64,000 nt of DNA from Ustilago trichophora (Eukaryota > Basidiomycota > Ustilaginomycetes > Ustilaginales > Ustilaginaceae): assembly GCA_900323505.1 (NCBI GenBank), contig OOIN01000002.1, positions 186,001-250,000 on the forward strand. Direction: 5' to 3'. Within the stretch, counting starts at the first letter, position 1, and each line of letters begins with the position of its first letter. This document shows, piece after piece, positions 53,688 through 62,595 of the stretch. The position numbers were made by a program, and so were the translations under genes. Under the pieces are notes generated by a model, which saw only the letters and a list, made by a program, of their open reading frames with translations, did no database searches and had not been told where the DNA came from.

Positions 53688-55187
53688 ATGGTCAAGTTTG
53701 CCGCCTTCCACACCGTCGCAGCGCTGGCCCTCGCCGGTTCGGCCGTCGCTGCTGACGTCCACGGCATGAACCGTTCCAACCAGAAGCTGCACAACCGACA
53801 GAGCTCTGGATCCATCATGCAGTCCGACTACCAGAACGGCGCCACTGCACCTGGTGCACGTTCTGGCGACGCTGGTGGCCAAACCGTCATTATCGACAGC
53901 GACGGCGGTCACGACGACAACTCTCAGCGTGCTGGTTGTCCTACCATCTTCATCGGCTCCGCTGCCGTTGGTGGATCCTTCTCCACAGGCTGGACCGAGA
54001 TGCCTCAAGTCCTTGGATTCGACACCATGCGCGACCTCTCGGTCGGCAACAACGTCGTTCAGCCCTACATCATTGAGCGTGGCAAGAACGCTGCCAACAT
54101 CAAGCGTGTCATCATCACTCAGCCCGGTCTTCCCCGTGACTACTGGAAGTACGCCAACTTGGTCCGCAACTCGCTCTTGTGTGCTTCGGTCAACTCTACC
54201 ATGGGTATCAACAGGGATGAGATCCTGATTGCCGCTCCTACTTGGTTCAGCACCAACGACCGATCTGCTGGTTCGGCTCAGGCAAACGATCTTGTCTTCC
54301 AAGGTGGAAACTGGGCCACTGGTGTACCCTCCGCTGGTCCCAACGGCGAGGCCATCTCTTCCTTCGAAGCACTCGATGATCTGATCAACAAGTTCTTTGA
54401 CAAGTCGACCTACCCCAACCTTGAGCAAGTCGTCATCGCCGGCCATTCGTTGGGAGGATCCTTCACTCAGCACTATGCCATGCTTCGCAAATCCAACGCT
54501 GCTCAAGATGGACAGATTAGCTACTTTGTCGGCAACCCTGGTTCTTACGTTTGGCCTACTTCGAACCGTCCCGTTGCCAACCCGGGTGGAAACTGCGCCA
54601 GCACCTCGGATGAGTGGCAGTACGGTCTGCAAGACTTGCCTCCTTACGGCCAGGGTCAGGGAAGCGTTAGCAGCATCGCCTCGCGCTACTACTCGCGCAA
54701 CGTCATGTACGCTCTCGGCTTGTCAGACAACGAAGGAGGTGACAGCCACTGTGAGGCTCAGTACCAGGGAACTTCGCATCTTACGCGCGGTCAAAACTTC
54801 CAACGTGAACTTCAGTCGGCAAACGGTGGAAACACCCCTTCGAGCCAGCAGTTCAACTACGTTTCCAACGTTGCCCACGAGGACTATCTGATCTTCAGCG
54901 ATCCCAACAGCCAGCATTTCTTGTTCGCTCAGACTTTCGGCTCGAGCAACCCGGCTAGCTCATCTTCGTCGTCGTCCTCGGCAGCGGCAAGCTCGACGGC
55001 AAAGAAGAGCTCGTCGGCTGCTGTGGCCGGCTCCACTGGCCAGGCTACAGGATCAGGATCGGCAAGTGCAGCCAATTCTTCGTCGTCGCCCAAGAGCAAC
55101 AGTGGTGCAGTGAGCTTCGCTTCGTCAGCTGGTATTGTCGGCGCTCTGATTGCTTCTTCGGCTGCACTCTTGGCGCTTGCTCTCTAA
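53688..55187 (+). CDS. Secreted alpha/beta-hydrolase (lipase-like), probably GPI-anchored
   Basis: An intron-free 499-aa protein. Signal peptide residues 1-21 (HTVAALALAGSAVAAD). The central alpha/beta-hydrolase domain has a nucleophile elbow GHSLGG with Ser at about residue 254. A candidate acid (SDNEGGDSH) and a late His (NVAHEDYL) follow in order. The last 90 residues are a Ser/Ala-rich stalk ending in a hydrophobic stretch (GALIASSAALLALAL), as expected for GPI attachment. Likely a cell-wall or surface esterase/lipase; the substrate is unknown. The family resembles uncharacterised fungal surface hydrolases rather than a named lipase. Confidence 0.85.
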   Translation: MVKFAAFHTVAALALAGSAVAADVHGMNRSNQKLHNRQSSGSIMQSDYQNGATAPGARSGDAGGQTVIIDSDGGHDDNSQRAGCPTIFIGSAAVGGSFSTGWTEMPQVLGFDTMRDLSVGNNVVQPYIIERGKNAANIKRVIITQPGLPRDYWKYANLVRNSLLCASVNSTMGINRDEILIAAPTWFSTNDRSAGSAQANDLVFQGGNWATGVPSAGPNGEAISSFEALDDLINKFFDKSTYPNLEQVVIAGHSLGGSFTQHYAMLRKSNAAQDGQISYFVGNPGSYVWPTSNRPVANPGGNCASTSDEWQYGLQDLPPYGQGQGSVSSIASRYYSRNVMYALGLSDNEGGDSHCEAQYQGTSHLTRGQNFQRELQSANGGNTPSSQQFNYVSNVAHEDYLIFSDPNSQHFLFAQTFGSSNPASSSSSSSSAAASSTAKKSSSAAVAGSTGQATGSGSASAANSSSSPKSNSGAVSFASSAGIVGALIASSAALLALAL

Positions 55188-55685
55188 TTCGACCGTCACT
55201 AGATTTGCCTGCACATGTCCTCGTCCATCGATGTCGGCAGGCTGCTTTTTCTATCTGTCTATACATCATCGGGACCATAACCTTCATTCTTCGTCTGTCT
55301 TGTCCCCTTGTTCTTATCGGAATAGACTCACACGCTTCCATTCATTTGCCTGGCTTTCCGTCTGTGCTTTGAGGGTCACTCGAAATCTGATGTGTATGTG
55401 TCTTGGAGTGTGGTAGGCCATGTCAAAGAGAGCGAAATGAAGCCTCACTGTAGGAAGAAAAGGCAACCACACGCGCCACGCGACCCAGATCTCCGAATTT
55501 CAAGCACAGCCAAAGAGAGGCCACACATGTCCCGTCTCCGAGAAAAGCGCACATTCTCGTTCAAGTGGAGCAGCGCAGCGCAGAGACCAACACCTCAACC
55601 AGAGGCCCTTTTTAATTTTACCCCATCACCATCACCACCTTTCCGACCACACCACCGCCACTCGATGCGGACATAGGAAAAGGAA
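55188..55685. other. Intergenic region, lipase-like gene to ERD1-like gene
   Basis: 498 bp in head-to-tail orientation. Holds the 3' UTR of the hydrolase and a short promoter with a CACC-rich leader (55620-55665). Nothing else seen. Confidence 0.6.
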
Positions 55686-57287
55686 ATGAGTGACCCAGGC
55701 TCCTCCGCACCACCGATCGATAATGATCCGGTGTACGATGGCGACTTGTGGTCCTTTTCTGCTTTTTTCCCACCTCCTTATCGAGTGCTGTTGCTTGCAT
55801 CGATAGGACTCTTGCTCTTTGCGATCAACGTCAAGGTGCTGCAAAATAAAGGCATCGACCTCTTTGCTCTATTCCGCGCAGACGAAGCGGAGAAGAAACG
55901 CACGCCTTCCTCAACATCTCCTCCACCCCACAACTTTCACCGCAGCACAACAGGAGCAAGCACCCAGTACGGTTCCTATCACAACGTCAACTCTTCTCCC
56001 GCTCACGATGGATCTTCAGGAGGCATCTTGCCCACGTCAAACAGAACGAACGCAGCAACACCAGACGGCGGACTGCTGACAACAAGTCCACTATTCACAT
56101 TCGGCTCCTTCCAACTCATCTGGTCTCTGCTCGGATGGGCCTCCTACCGCTTCTACGTCGACAGCCTCGAGGGGGATTCAAAGGGTAGACATGCGCAAGC
56201 TTTGCAAGGATTTGCCGTCTCTGGTGCCTTTTTGGCCCTGTTCTGGCCTGGAAATCTCTTCTTCAAACCGATGAGGAAAGCATTTGGCCGGTCAGTGTTA
56301 CTCATTTTGACGCCGAGTCTTACGCAACCGATTACTTTCAGCGAGGTGGTACTGGCAGATATCCTAACATCTTTCGCCAAGGTTTTTGGAGATGTTTGGT
56401 TGACAGCTTGCTTCTTGGTCCCCAGGAAGGAACATCATACGTGGTGGAATGGGAAAGGTTCGGTAGCGGTTCCTCTGCTCATATCGCTGCCCTATGCGAT
56501 ACGGTTTCGACAGTGTCTCTCAGAATACTGCGTCTCGCCAGCGTTGGACAAGGGAAAGAGGAACACGAGGCCGTTGTGGAACGCTGCCAAGTACGCATCT
56601 GCTTTTCCCGTTATATGGCTAAGTGCGTGGTACGAGGCGGATAAGAATCCTACGGAACACGCAGGGCAATGGCTGACACGATATACGCTGTGGCTGCTGG
56701 CTGTCTGCGTCAATTCCATGTTCAGTTTCTGGTGGGATGTTACCAACGACTGGGGGTTGTCGTTGTTGCAACCGGCCAATATGGGAAGTGTGGCACAGGT
56801 AGCGCAGAATGCAGTTCACCTTCATAGGAGAGGCATGTCATATATGCCCCTACCCCTTAGCGAAGAAGCGGAAGCTTTGCCAATGAACCATTTCGCTCCC
56901 GAAAAAACATCTTCGTCCTCTTCTTCCTCTTCAACACACACCACAACCCTTTCCATCCCTCCACCAAGTACCAACCCCTCCGGAGGCCCTTCAATCCCAT
57001 CTCACAGACGTAATCTCTCCACCATGGAACGAATGCTTCGACCCACACCATCCCTCTTATTTCCAAGTTGGATGTATCAACTTGCCATCCTCCTCGATTT
57101 GCTTTTACGCTTCTTTTGGAGCTTGAAACTTAGCTCCCATTTACATCACTTGGTAGAATGGCAAGGTGGAATGTTCACAATGGAGCTTTTGGAGATTTTG
57201 CGAAGATGCGTTTGGGTTTTTTTCAGGGTAGAGTGGGAGATTGTTCGCAGAAGGCAGAGATCACGGCCTCATGTGGCGTTGGATTAG
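55686..57287 (+). CDS. ERD1: EXS-domain Golgi/ER membrane protein, ERD1-like
   Basis: An intron-free 533-aa multi-pass protein. After an N-terminal helix (RVLLLASIGLLLFAINV) come a Ser-rich loop, then the EXS domain. Its marks are VVLADILTSFAKVFGDVW, LPYAIRFRQCLSEY, LWNAAKYASAFPVIW, NSMFSFWWDVTNDWG and a last block FWSLKLSSHLHHL...MELLEILRRCVWVFFRVEWE. A Ser/Thr/Pro-rich insert of about 70 residues splits the EXS domain before its last part. ERD1 in yeast keeps luminal ER proteins and Golgi glycosyltransferases in place and recycles phosphate from the Golgi. EXS proteins of the SPX-EXS type would have an SPX domain, which is absent here. Confidence 0.88.
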   Translation: MSDPGSSAPPIDNDPVYDGDLWSFSAFFPPPYRVLLLASIGLLLFAINVKVLQNKGIDLFALFRADEAEKKRTPSSTSPPPHNFHRSTTGASTQYGSYHNVNSSPAHDGSSGGILPTSNRTNAATPDGGLLTTSPLFTFGSFQLIWSLLGWASYRFYVDSLEGDSKGRHAQALQGFAVSGAFLALFWPGNLFFKPMRKAFGRSVLLILTPSLTQPITFSEVVLADILTSFAKVFGDVWLTACFLVPRKEHHTWWNGKGSVAVPLLISLPYAIRFRQCLSEYCVSPALDKGKRNTRPLWNAAKYASAFPVIWLSAWYEADKNPTEHAGQWLTRYTLWLLAVCVNSMFSFWWDVTNDWGLSLLQPANMGSVAQVAQNAVHLHRRGMSYMPLPLSEEAEALPMNHFAPEKTSSSSSSSSTHTTTLSIPPPSTNPSGGPSIPSHRRNLSTMERMLRPTPSLLFPSWMYQLAILLDLLLRFFWSLKLSSHLHHLVEWQGGMFTMELLEILRRCVWVFFRVEWEIVRRRQRSRPHVALD

Positions 57288-57440
57288 ACCAAGCAGTCGC
57301 TACAATGTTATGGAAGAATGTACAAGTTTACTTGGGCAATTTGAGGCGATTGGTGAGGTGATAGAGTACATGAGTTAGTTGCATTGCATTGCGTGTTTGC
57401 TTGTAAAGAGTGGGAAACAAGTAAGGGGGTAGGTAAGACG

Positions 57441-58091
57441 TTATTCTTGCCTATCGAGCCATCCAACGCCCTGAGCTCTGAGCTTTCTTTCGAGCTGTTG
57501 GAGCCATTTTTGCAGTAAAGGTACCGTTTGTGGTGCAGAGTCTGGTGCGAATGAGGAGAGGTAAGAGAAAGCGTTTTTTGCGATTTTGGGTGCAATTGTT
57601 AGCGCTGTGGATTCTGCACTGTTTGCTGTTGTTGTAGGTGTTGGTGCTCGGATGAGGTTAAAGTTGGCTATTGTGGATGTTGGGGTAGGATTTGTTGGAA
57701 GTGATGCGAGTTGGGCATCGACCATGTGATCTGGTTCAATGCTGATGCCTAATGTTGCACTGCCTCCTGCATTGGAAGAGGAGGAATAGGAAGAAGGAGG
57801 CGAAACTTTGAAAATTGCGCTCGGTTTGGTGTTTCGTAGACAACCCAACAGCTTCCACTCTCCTCCTCCAGACAAAGATGCAGACCAAGTGGAACAAGGT
57901 GTGGTGGAAGAACAAGGCCAGTTGAGATGGACAGTGGCAGAGTAGCCAGGTGGGAAAGGTTGAATACCGGTCATGAATACAACGACGTGAGAGATTGTGG
58001 ATGCGTTTTCGAGTGGGAAGACGCAGTGTGTTTCATCCACTTGTTGCGGTTCTGCCAAGGGGAGACGGCCGGGGAGGACGACGGAGAACAT
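57441..58091 (-). CDS. OPI10: Hikeshi/OPI10-family protein (Hsp70 nuclear import)
   Basis: 216 aa from the ATG at 58091; the usual family length is about 200. The N-terminal Hikeshi fold starts MFSVVLPGRLPLA, with FMTGIQPFPPGYSATVHLNWP and WKLLGCLRNTKPSAIFKV. A Gly/Ser linker and a C-terminal helical region (NAFSYLSSFAPD, PLLQKWLQQLERKL) follow. Hikeshi carries ATP-bound Hsp70 through nuclear pores during heat stress; the yeast homologue Opi10 affects inositol-gene regulation. The frame remains open upstream but only through His/Thr repeat sequence made by a CA/GT microsatellite, so the MFSVV start is preferred. It is convergent with ERD1 (153 bp between stops) and divergent from NOP16. Confidence 0.93.
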   Translation of the reverse strand: MFSVVLPGRLPLAEPQQVDETHCVFPLENASTISHVVVFMTGIQPFPPGYSATVHLNWPCSSTTPCSTWSASLSGGGEWKLLGCLRNTKPSAIFKVSPPSSYSSSSNAGGSATLGISIEPDHMVDAQLASLPTNPTPTSTIANFNLIRAPTPTTTANSAESTALTIAPKIAKNAFSYLSSFAPDSAPQTVPLLQKWLQQLERKLRAQGVGWLDRQE

Positions 58092-58106
58092 GCTGCTAAG
58101 ACCTTT

Positions 58107-58148
58107 TGTGTGTGAGTGTGTGTGTGTGTGTGTGAAAGTGTGTGTATG
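58107..58148 (+). repeat. (GT)n microsatellite
   Basis: Interrupted GT dinucleotide tract immediately upstream (in Hikeshi sense) of the Hikeshi start codon. Confidence 0.9.
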
Positions 58149-58471
58149 TTTGTCTTGGCGAGAATGTGTGACCGTTTGAGACTGGGAGGTGACGAGGAGA
58201 AGAAAGGCTGGTGTTGGTATTGGTGTTCGAGGGAGCTTTCTCGAAAAAAGCCACGCCACAACTCCACCTGATCTCATCGGGTACCGAATCGGGACTGTCC
58301 GAGTTCCGAAATCAGACGCCAATTTTTCCAAACTCTTTCCCCCGCCAAACACTCGAAATTTTCCAGACCCTTACCGCAACACCACCACAACTTCCTCTTC
58401 CACACTACACTATCACTCCAACACAAATCCTCATCCCTTTCCGCCTTCACCCTCACACACCCTCTCTCTCT

Positions 58472-58498
58472 CACACACATACACACACACACACACAA
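58472..58498 (+). repeat. (CA)n microsatellite
   Basis: CA dinucleotide tract following a CT run in the NOP16 leader. Confidence 0.9.
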
Positions 58499-58554
58499 CT
58501 ACACACTCAAACTTTCCCCCTTCCACACCACACTGTGGAGAAAATAATTTCAAG

Positions 58555-59265
58555 ATGGCGAACCCAAGACAGCGACGCAAAAACCGATCCTCTTCCACGC
58601 TCAAACCTTCGCTCAATGCCAAAAAACAGATGAAGAAAAAACTCGTCCGAGCACCCACCATCCACGGAGCCGATATCTTGAAAGAATCTTACGATCCCAA
58701 GCTAACTTTACGTCAAAACTATGCCAAATTAGGATTGGTACCCAGTCTCGATGTTCGACCTGATACTGGAGGTGTTGAACGTGTTCCTGGAACTGCAACT
58801 GCTGCAGCTCTTTCTTCCGCTGTTGGGACGAGAGGAGAAGAGAAGCACGAAAAAAAGCTGGTCAGAAAAGGTATGGCGAGAGTCGTCAGAGATCAAGATG
58901 GCAACATTGTAGACATTGTTGAAGCGGAATCAGAGGAGGACAACCCAGAAAACATCACTCCTTGGGGAAAACCATTGAAGAGCAGCATCGCTGACAGTGA
59001 CCAAGTCGAGACATATATGCCTGTCAAAAAGGACACCTCAAAAAATGCCGTAGTTACACAACTCGAAAATCGTGCCACCAATGCTGCTCCCGTCAAACGA
59101 CACACAAGCCAACTTGAGAGTCAATGGCTCGCAGATCTTGTAGCCAAATACCGAGACGACACAGAGGCCATGGCTAAAGATAGAAAGTTAAACGTCTGGC
59201 AAAAAACTCAGGGCGAAATCAAAAGGGCAATTAAAAAGGCTGGTGGACTCGCTGCTTTCCAATAG
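58555..59265 (+). CDS. NOP16: Ribosome biogenesis protein Nop16
   Basis: An intron-free 236-aa protein. It starts MANPRQRRKNRSSS, a very basic nucleolar-type N-terminus with KKQMKKKLVR, followed by the Nop16 signature DPKLTLRQNYAKLGLVPSL, a variable acidic middle, NITPWGKPLKSS, and the C-terminal block SQWLADLVAKYRDD...KDRKLNVWQKTQGEIKR. Nop16 is a nucleolar factor of early 60S pre-ribosomes. The ATG at 58555 is the one that starts this canonical N-terminus; the frame is open upstream but only through the CA/CT-rich leader. Confidence 0.95.
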   Translation: MANPRQRRKNRSSSTLKPSLNAKKQMKKKLVRAPTIHGADILKESYDPKLTLRQNYAKLGLVPSLDVRPDTGGVERVPGTATAAALSSAVGTRGEEKHEKKLVRKGMARVVRDQDGNIVDIVEAESEEDNPENITPWGKPLKSSIADSDQVETYMPVKKDTSKNAVVTQLENRATNAAPVKRHTSQLESQWLADLVAKYRDDTEAMAKDRKLNVWQKTQGEIKRAIKKAGGLAAFQ

Positions 59266-59362
59266 AACTTAAGTCGCCTCTTTTAGATATACATGGCTCA
59301 GAGCATTGGTTGGATCATTCTTGTACTTTTACACTTCTTTCTTGCATTTGATACATTCGTCG

Positions 59363-59363
<1 letters not shown>

Positions 59364-59397
<34 letters not shown>
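59364..59397 (+). repeat. (CA)n microsatellite
   Basis: About 17 CA units in the 3' space between NOP16 and the MoaC gene (convergent). Confidence 0.9.
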
Positions 59398-59401
<4 letters not shown>

Positions 59402-59490
59402 TACACAGACGGGGATGTGAGCAAGGTGCGTTGGGTCAAATCAGAACCAACAGCTGGAGATTACCATTCCGAATGAAAGGGTCCTGAAAA

Positions 59491-60867
59491 TTAGACAGAT
59501 CGCTCCCAATCGCCACTCTTCCCGCCACATTTTCGCACAACCATAACATCGCCCATCCGCATCGTCTTTCCAGCCACAGCTTTCACCATATCCCACACCG
59601 TCAGACACGCCACCGTGCATCCCGTCAGTGCTTCCATCTCGACGCCAGTCTGACCCGCCGTTTTTGCCGTACACTCTACTTGAATCCAACTCTCGCCTCC
59701 GTCCGCTTGATCCGCTTCTCCATCACGAATGCTAAGCTTGACATCCACATGCGTAAGTGGAAGCGGATGGCAGAGGGGGATAAGGTCTGCGGTTCGTTTG
59801 GCTGCCATGATTCCGGCCAGTTGGGCAGTGTGCAGTACGGGACCTTTGCCAGATACGCCACTGTGGGACTCGGTGCTGCGGACCAGAGAAGCGGCGGGGG
59901 TGGGGAGGTAGATGCGACCTACGGCGGTGGCAGAGCGTGGAGTGATGGTTTTGGGCGAGACATCGACCATGGATGCGCCTCCTGTGGTGGGGTCGATGTG
60001 CGAGAGTGTCGTAGAGTCCTCTTGCATCGAAGAGATGGGGGGCGTGGAAGTGGCAGGGTTAAAGAGGTTTGCCACGGCGGCAGCGCCAGCAGCGGCAAAT
60101 GCGGATTCTTCCGAGTCCTCCGAATGGCCTTGCATCTGAATCTGCTGTTGGAGAAGCTCATCGTTTGCAGCAAATGCTTCGCCGACCGTGTGCGAGTAAA
60201 GTTGTTGATGGTAGGGCTGCGATGCGGGCTCCTGTTGGTGGGCGGCATACGGATGCTGCTGAACACTGAGCCCCTTGACCTGATGTTGGGGCTGCATGTG
60301 CAAAGGAACAGCAAACTCTGCTGACGCGTCTGGATTGTCCACAAACGCATCCAACGATGACCAGGGACCATCGTCATCCTCCAATGCTTGACCTTGACTC
60401 TGCATGTACTCGGACCATCTTGCCCCGCTCCCCCCCGCCATGTCCAGACCCCCGATGCCGCCCATCATCGATGACGTAGACTGCGGCGGCGGTGGCATAT
60501 CCGAGAACTTGACTCCAGACAAAGGTGCGGTGACCACTTGCCTCTGTGGCTTGCTGGGGCCTTTGACGGCGGCTGCACCAGCTTGGGCAAAGATCGCTTC
60601 TTCCATCTCTGCGATTGGGTCCTTTGTTTCCTGGAGAGCTGAAGAGGGAGCAGGAGGAGTGGGGGCAGAGGGATGGTTGAGGTACACCTGTTTGTAGAGC
60701 GATTTGTCTTGAAGATTCTCAAACGCTTTATCCAAATCTCCCCATGGATTGTCTTCGTCATCCTCATTTTCCTCTTCTCTCCTCGATCTGCACGCTGAGG
60801 AGTGGAATGCCCTCTTGCGGGCTAGAGATCCTTGACTCAGAGGTGGTCTGGGAATGCTGCGCTTCAT
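59491..60867 (-). CDS. Cyclic pyranopterin monophosphate synthase, MoaC domain (MOCS1B-like) with long N-terminal extension
   Basis: 458 aa from the first in-frame ATG at 60867; the frame continues upstream to a good TAG acceptor at 60894. The last 150 or so residues are a complete MoaC domain: [32 protein letters not shown] (active His), [16 protein letters not shown] (Glu pair), WDMVKAV (Asp/Lys). MoaC converts the MoaA product 3',8-cyclo-GTP to cPMP. The N-terminus [18 protein letters not shown] looks like a mitochondrial presequence. About 300 residues between it and MoaC are Gln/Pro/Ala-rich and contain a duplicated motif set. The gene follows MoaA on the same strand, 138 nt after its stop, and may be read from the same pre-mRNA as a second cistron or as a fusion. 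Confidence 0.88.
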   Translation of the reverse strand: MKRSIPRPPLSQGSLARKRAFHSSACRSRREEENEDDEDNPWGDLDKAFENLQDKSLYKQVYLNHPSAPTPPAPSSALQETKDPIAEMEEAIFAQAGAAAVKGPSKPQRQVVTAPLSGVKFSDMPPPPQSTSSMMGGIGGLDMAGGSGARWSEYMQSQGQALEDDDGPWSSLDAFVDNPDASAEFAVPLHMQPQHQVKGLSVQQHPYAAHQQEPASQPYHQQLYSHTVGEAFAANDELLQQQIQMQGHSEDSEESAFAAAGAAAVANLFNPATSTPPISSMQEDSTTLSHIDPTTGGASMVDVSPKTITPRSATAVGRIYLPTPAASLVRSTESHSGVSGKGPVLHTAQLAGIMAAKRTADLIPLCHPLPLTHVDVKLSIRDGEADQADGGESWIQVECTAKTAGQTGVEMEALTGCTVACLTVWDMVKAVAGKTMRMGDVMVVRKCGGKSGDWERSV

Positions 60868-60893
60868 GAGCGCTCCAGAACGTTTTGCCGGTC

Positions 60894-61001
60894 CTACGCG
60901 ATTTCGAAGGGAGAGTGATGTAAAAAAAAGATTGTGAAGCGTGAGCAGAGTCCGTTGCCTCGAATCGTGGGGCAAAAGTGGTGTAGTTGGTGGCAGCTTA
61001 C
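60894..61001 (-). other. Probable intron joining MoaA and MoaC transcripts
   Basis: On the minus strand GTAAGC at 61001 starts 4 nt after the MoaA stop codon. The segment continues to a T8 run and pyrimidine-rich stretch and ends in TAG at 60894. An alternative upstream donor GTTGAC at 61010, overlapping the Gly codon and stop, would give a 117-nt intron and an in-frame MoaA-MoaC fusion. Confidence 0.55.
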
Positions 61002-61005
61002 GCAG

Positions 61006-62595
61006 TCAACCGCCGATGGTAATCATGGGCCTATTGAGCGATTTTGCCAGCTCGGTCGGGTCGCGCATCCCCGCATGTTTTGCGTGCTTGCGACCAACTG
61101 CGGCACCAATGAGCTGTAGGAGCTGCTCATCGGTCGCTGGCTCGCCGTTGGAGCCAGTGCTGAAGGATGGAATGGGATCAAAGCCGGTTCGCATCGCATC
61201 GCGGAGGCTAACTTCTGCGTTTCCAAAGAGGCAGACCTGCATAAGCACATAGTGTGTACAACGGAGGCAGAAGAAGAGATCAGCAAAATGCAGCGATGAT
61301 GTGCGAAGGAGAAGAGGGGCTGGAGAGTGACTTACCTTGAGATTACCATCCGCGGTGACGCGGAGTCTGTTGCACGTACCACAAAAGTTGTCCGTCATGC
61401 TGTTGGACGGAACGCGGTTGTGAGAAGGGACATGATCAGCAAATGTGCATGTAATGTATGTCGAGTATGGGACGATGGAGCGTACCTTGTGATGAATCCG
61501 ACGGTGCCCTGGTGACCAGGCACGCGCCAATGTTTCGACGTATCGTTAGGGTCGTCTCGGTTGGTGACTCGCTCAAAGGTGGGGAACTCTGTCTGGATCG
61601 TCTCTACAAGATCACGGTAGGGTACAAGCTTTTGCACCTGCCACTTGTTGCCATCGAAAGGCATGTACTGCATGAGACGGATCATTACGAGATTCTTGTC
61701 AGCATCAGAGCTGATCCAGGTCTTGGGATAGGGACGGACTTACCTCGATGAACCGAATGGTGATGGGCTTATCCTTTGTAAAGCGGACAAAATCAACCAC
61801 GTCGTTGGTGTCATTCAACCCTTTGATAACGACGACGTTGATCTTGACGCTCTTGATACCCAATCCTAGCGCCCTCTCAATACAATCCAAAACCGCTTGA
61901 TGCCCTCTCCTCCTCGTCATGAACTCAAACTTGAACGGATCCAGTGTGTCCAAGCTGACGTTGAGATGTGTCAGCCCGTTCTGCACGAGGGTGTCGAGCT
62001 TTCTCCTGCCGAGTGCAACACCGTTTGTTGTGATTCCGATCTGGTCCAATCCGTGCGGCTTGAGCGCCGCCAGCGAGGACACAATCTGAGGCAAATCGGA
62101 ACGGACAGTAGGTTCTCCACCCGTGAGGCGAATCTTGTTCACCCCTTGCGAGACGAAGAGTGAGGCGAGACGCTCAATCTCGGAGGTGCAAAGAAGTTGT
62201 GAAGAGGGCGTTAGAGGAACTCCGTCCTCGGGCATGCAGTAGAGACAACGAAGGTTGCATTTCTCTGTGAGCGAGATACGCAGGTAGGTGTGCTGCCGTG
62301 AATGGCGATCGCGCAAAATGTGAGAAGAAGGTGGGTCGATGCGCGAGTCAAGTTCAGAGATCCTTTGACGTGCTCGTTGCTGTGTCAGACCTGAGACCAT
62401 AGCAATGTTGCTGGAGAGGGATGGATCATATGATGCAGAGATGGTTTCTGGCGTGAGCGGCTTTGCGGAGAGAGAAGAGCAGGAAAGGTGCCGCAGTTGT
62501 GCTGTCGACGAGCTTCTTCGTGCTAATACAGCACTCGTGCGATGGCAGGCGAGCGAAACCATTGCGCTCAGCCTGCTCGGTCCAGCAAGCGACAT
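61006..62595 (-). CDS. GTP 3',8-cyclase, MoaA/MOCS1A-like radical-SAM enzyme
   Basis: Four exons on the minus strand: 62595-61744, 61667-61486, 61399-61336 and 61236-61006, with introns of 76, 86 and 99 nt (GTAAGT, GTACGC, GTAAGT donors). The product is 442 aa. A mitochondrial-type leader ([15 protein letters not shown]) precedes the radical-SAM motif [13 protein letters not shown] (three Cys), [37 protein letters not shown] and the C-terminal Fe-S cysteines [15 protein letters not shown] plus [11 protein letters not shown]. It ends MITIGG-stop; the terminal Gly-Gly is required for MoaA activity. It makes 3',8-cyclo-GTP, the first molybdenum-cofactor step, in mitochondria. A TGA ends the frame just before the donor of the next intron (see findings). 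Confidence 0.93.

Larger units (their letters stand above)
58092..58554. promoter_or_regulatory. Divergent promoter Hikeshi (-) / NOP16 (+) with GT and CA tracts
   Basis: 463 bp between two divergent starts. A (GT)n tract lies at about 58107-58148 right next to the Hikeshi ATG, and a CT-run plus (CA)n tract at about 58465-58498 precedes the NOP16 ATG. Each gene therefore has a CA-repeat in its own leader sense. Confidence 0.6.

Noticed and set aside
53646..54632. 328-codon minus-strand frame antisense to the lipase-like gene
   Set aside because: Shadow of GC-ending codons in the sense gene; Val/Gly/Asp-rich with no domain.
58092..58352. N-terminal extension of Hikeshi with a His-Thr repeat
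   Set aside because: It is translation of the GT/CA microsatellite; the conserved MFSVVLPG start lies downstream at 58091.
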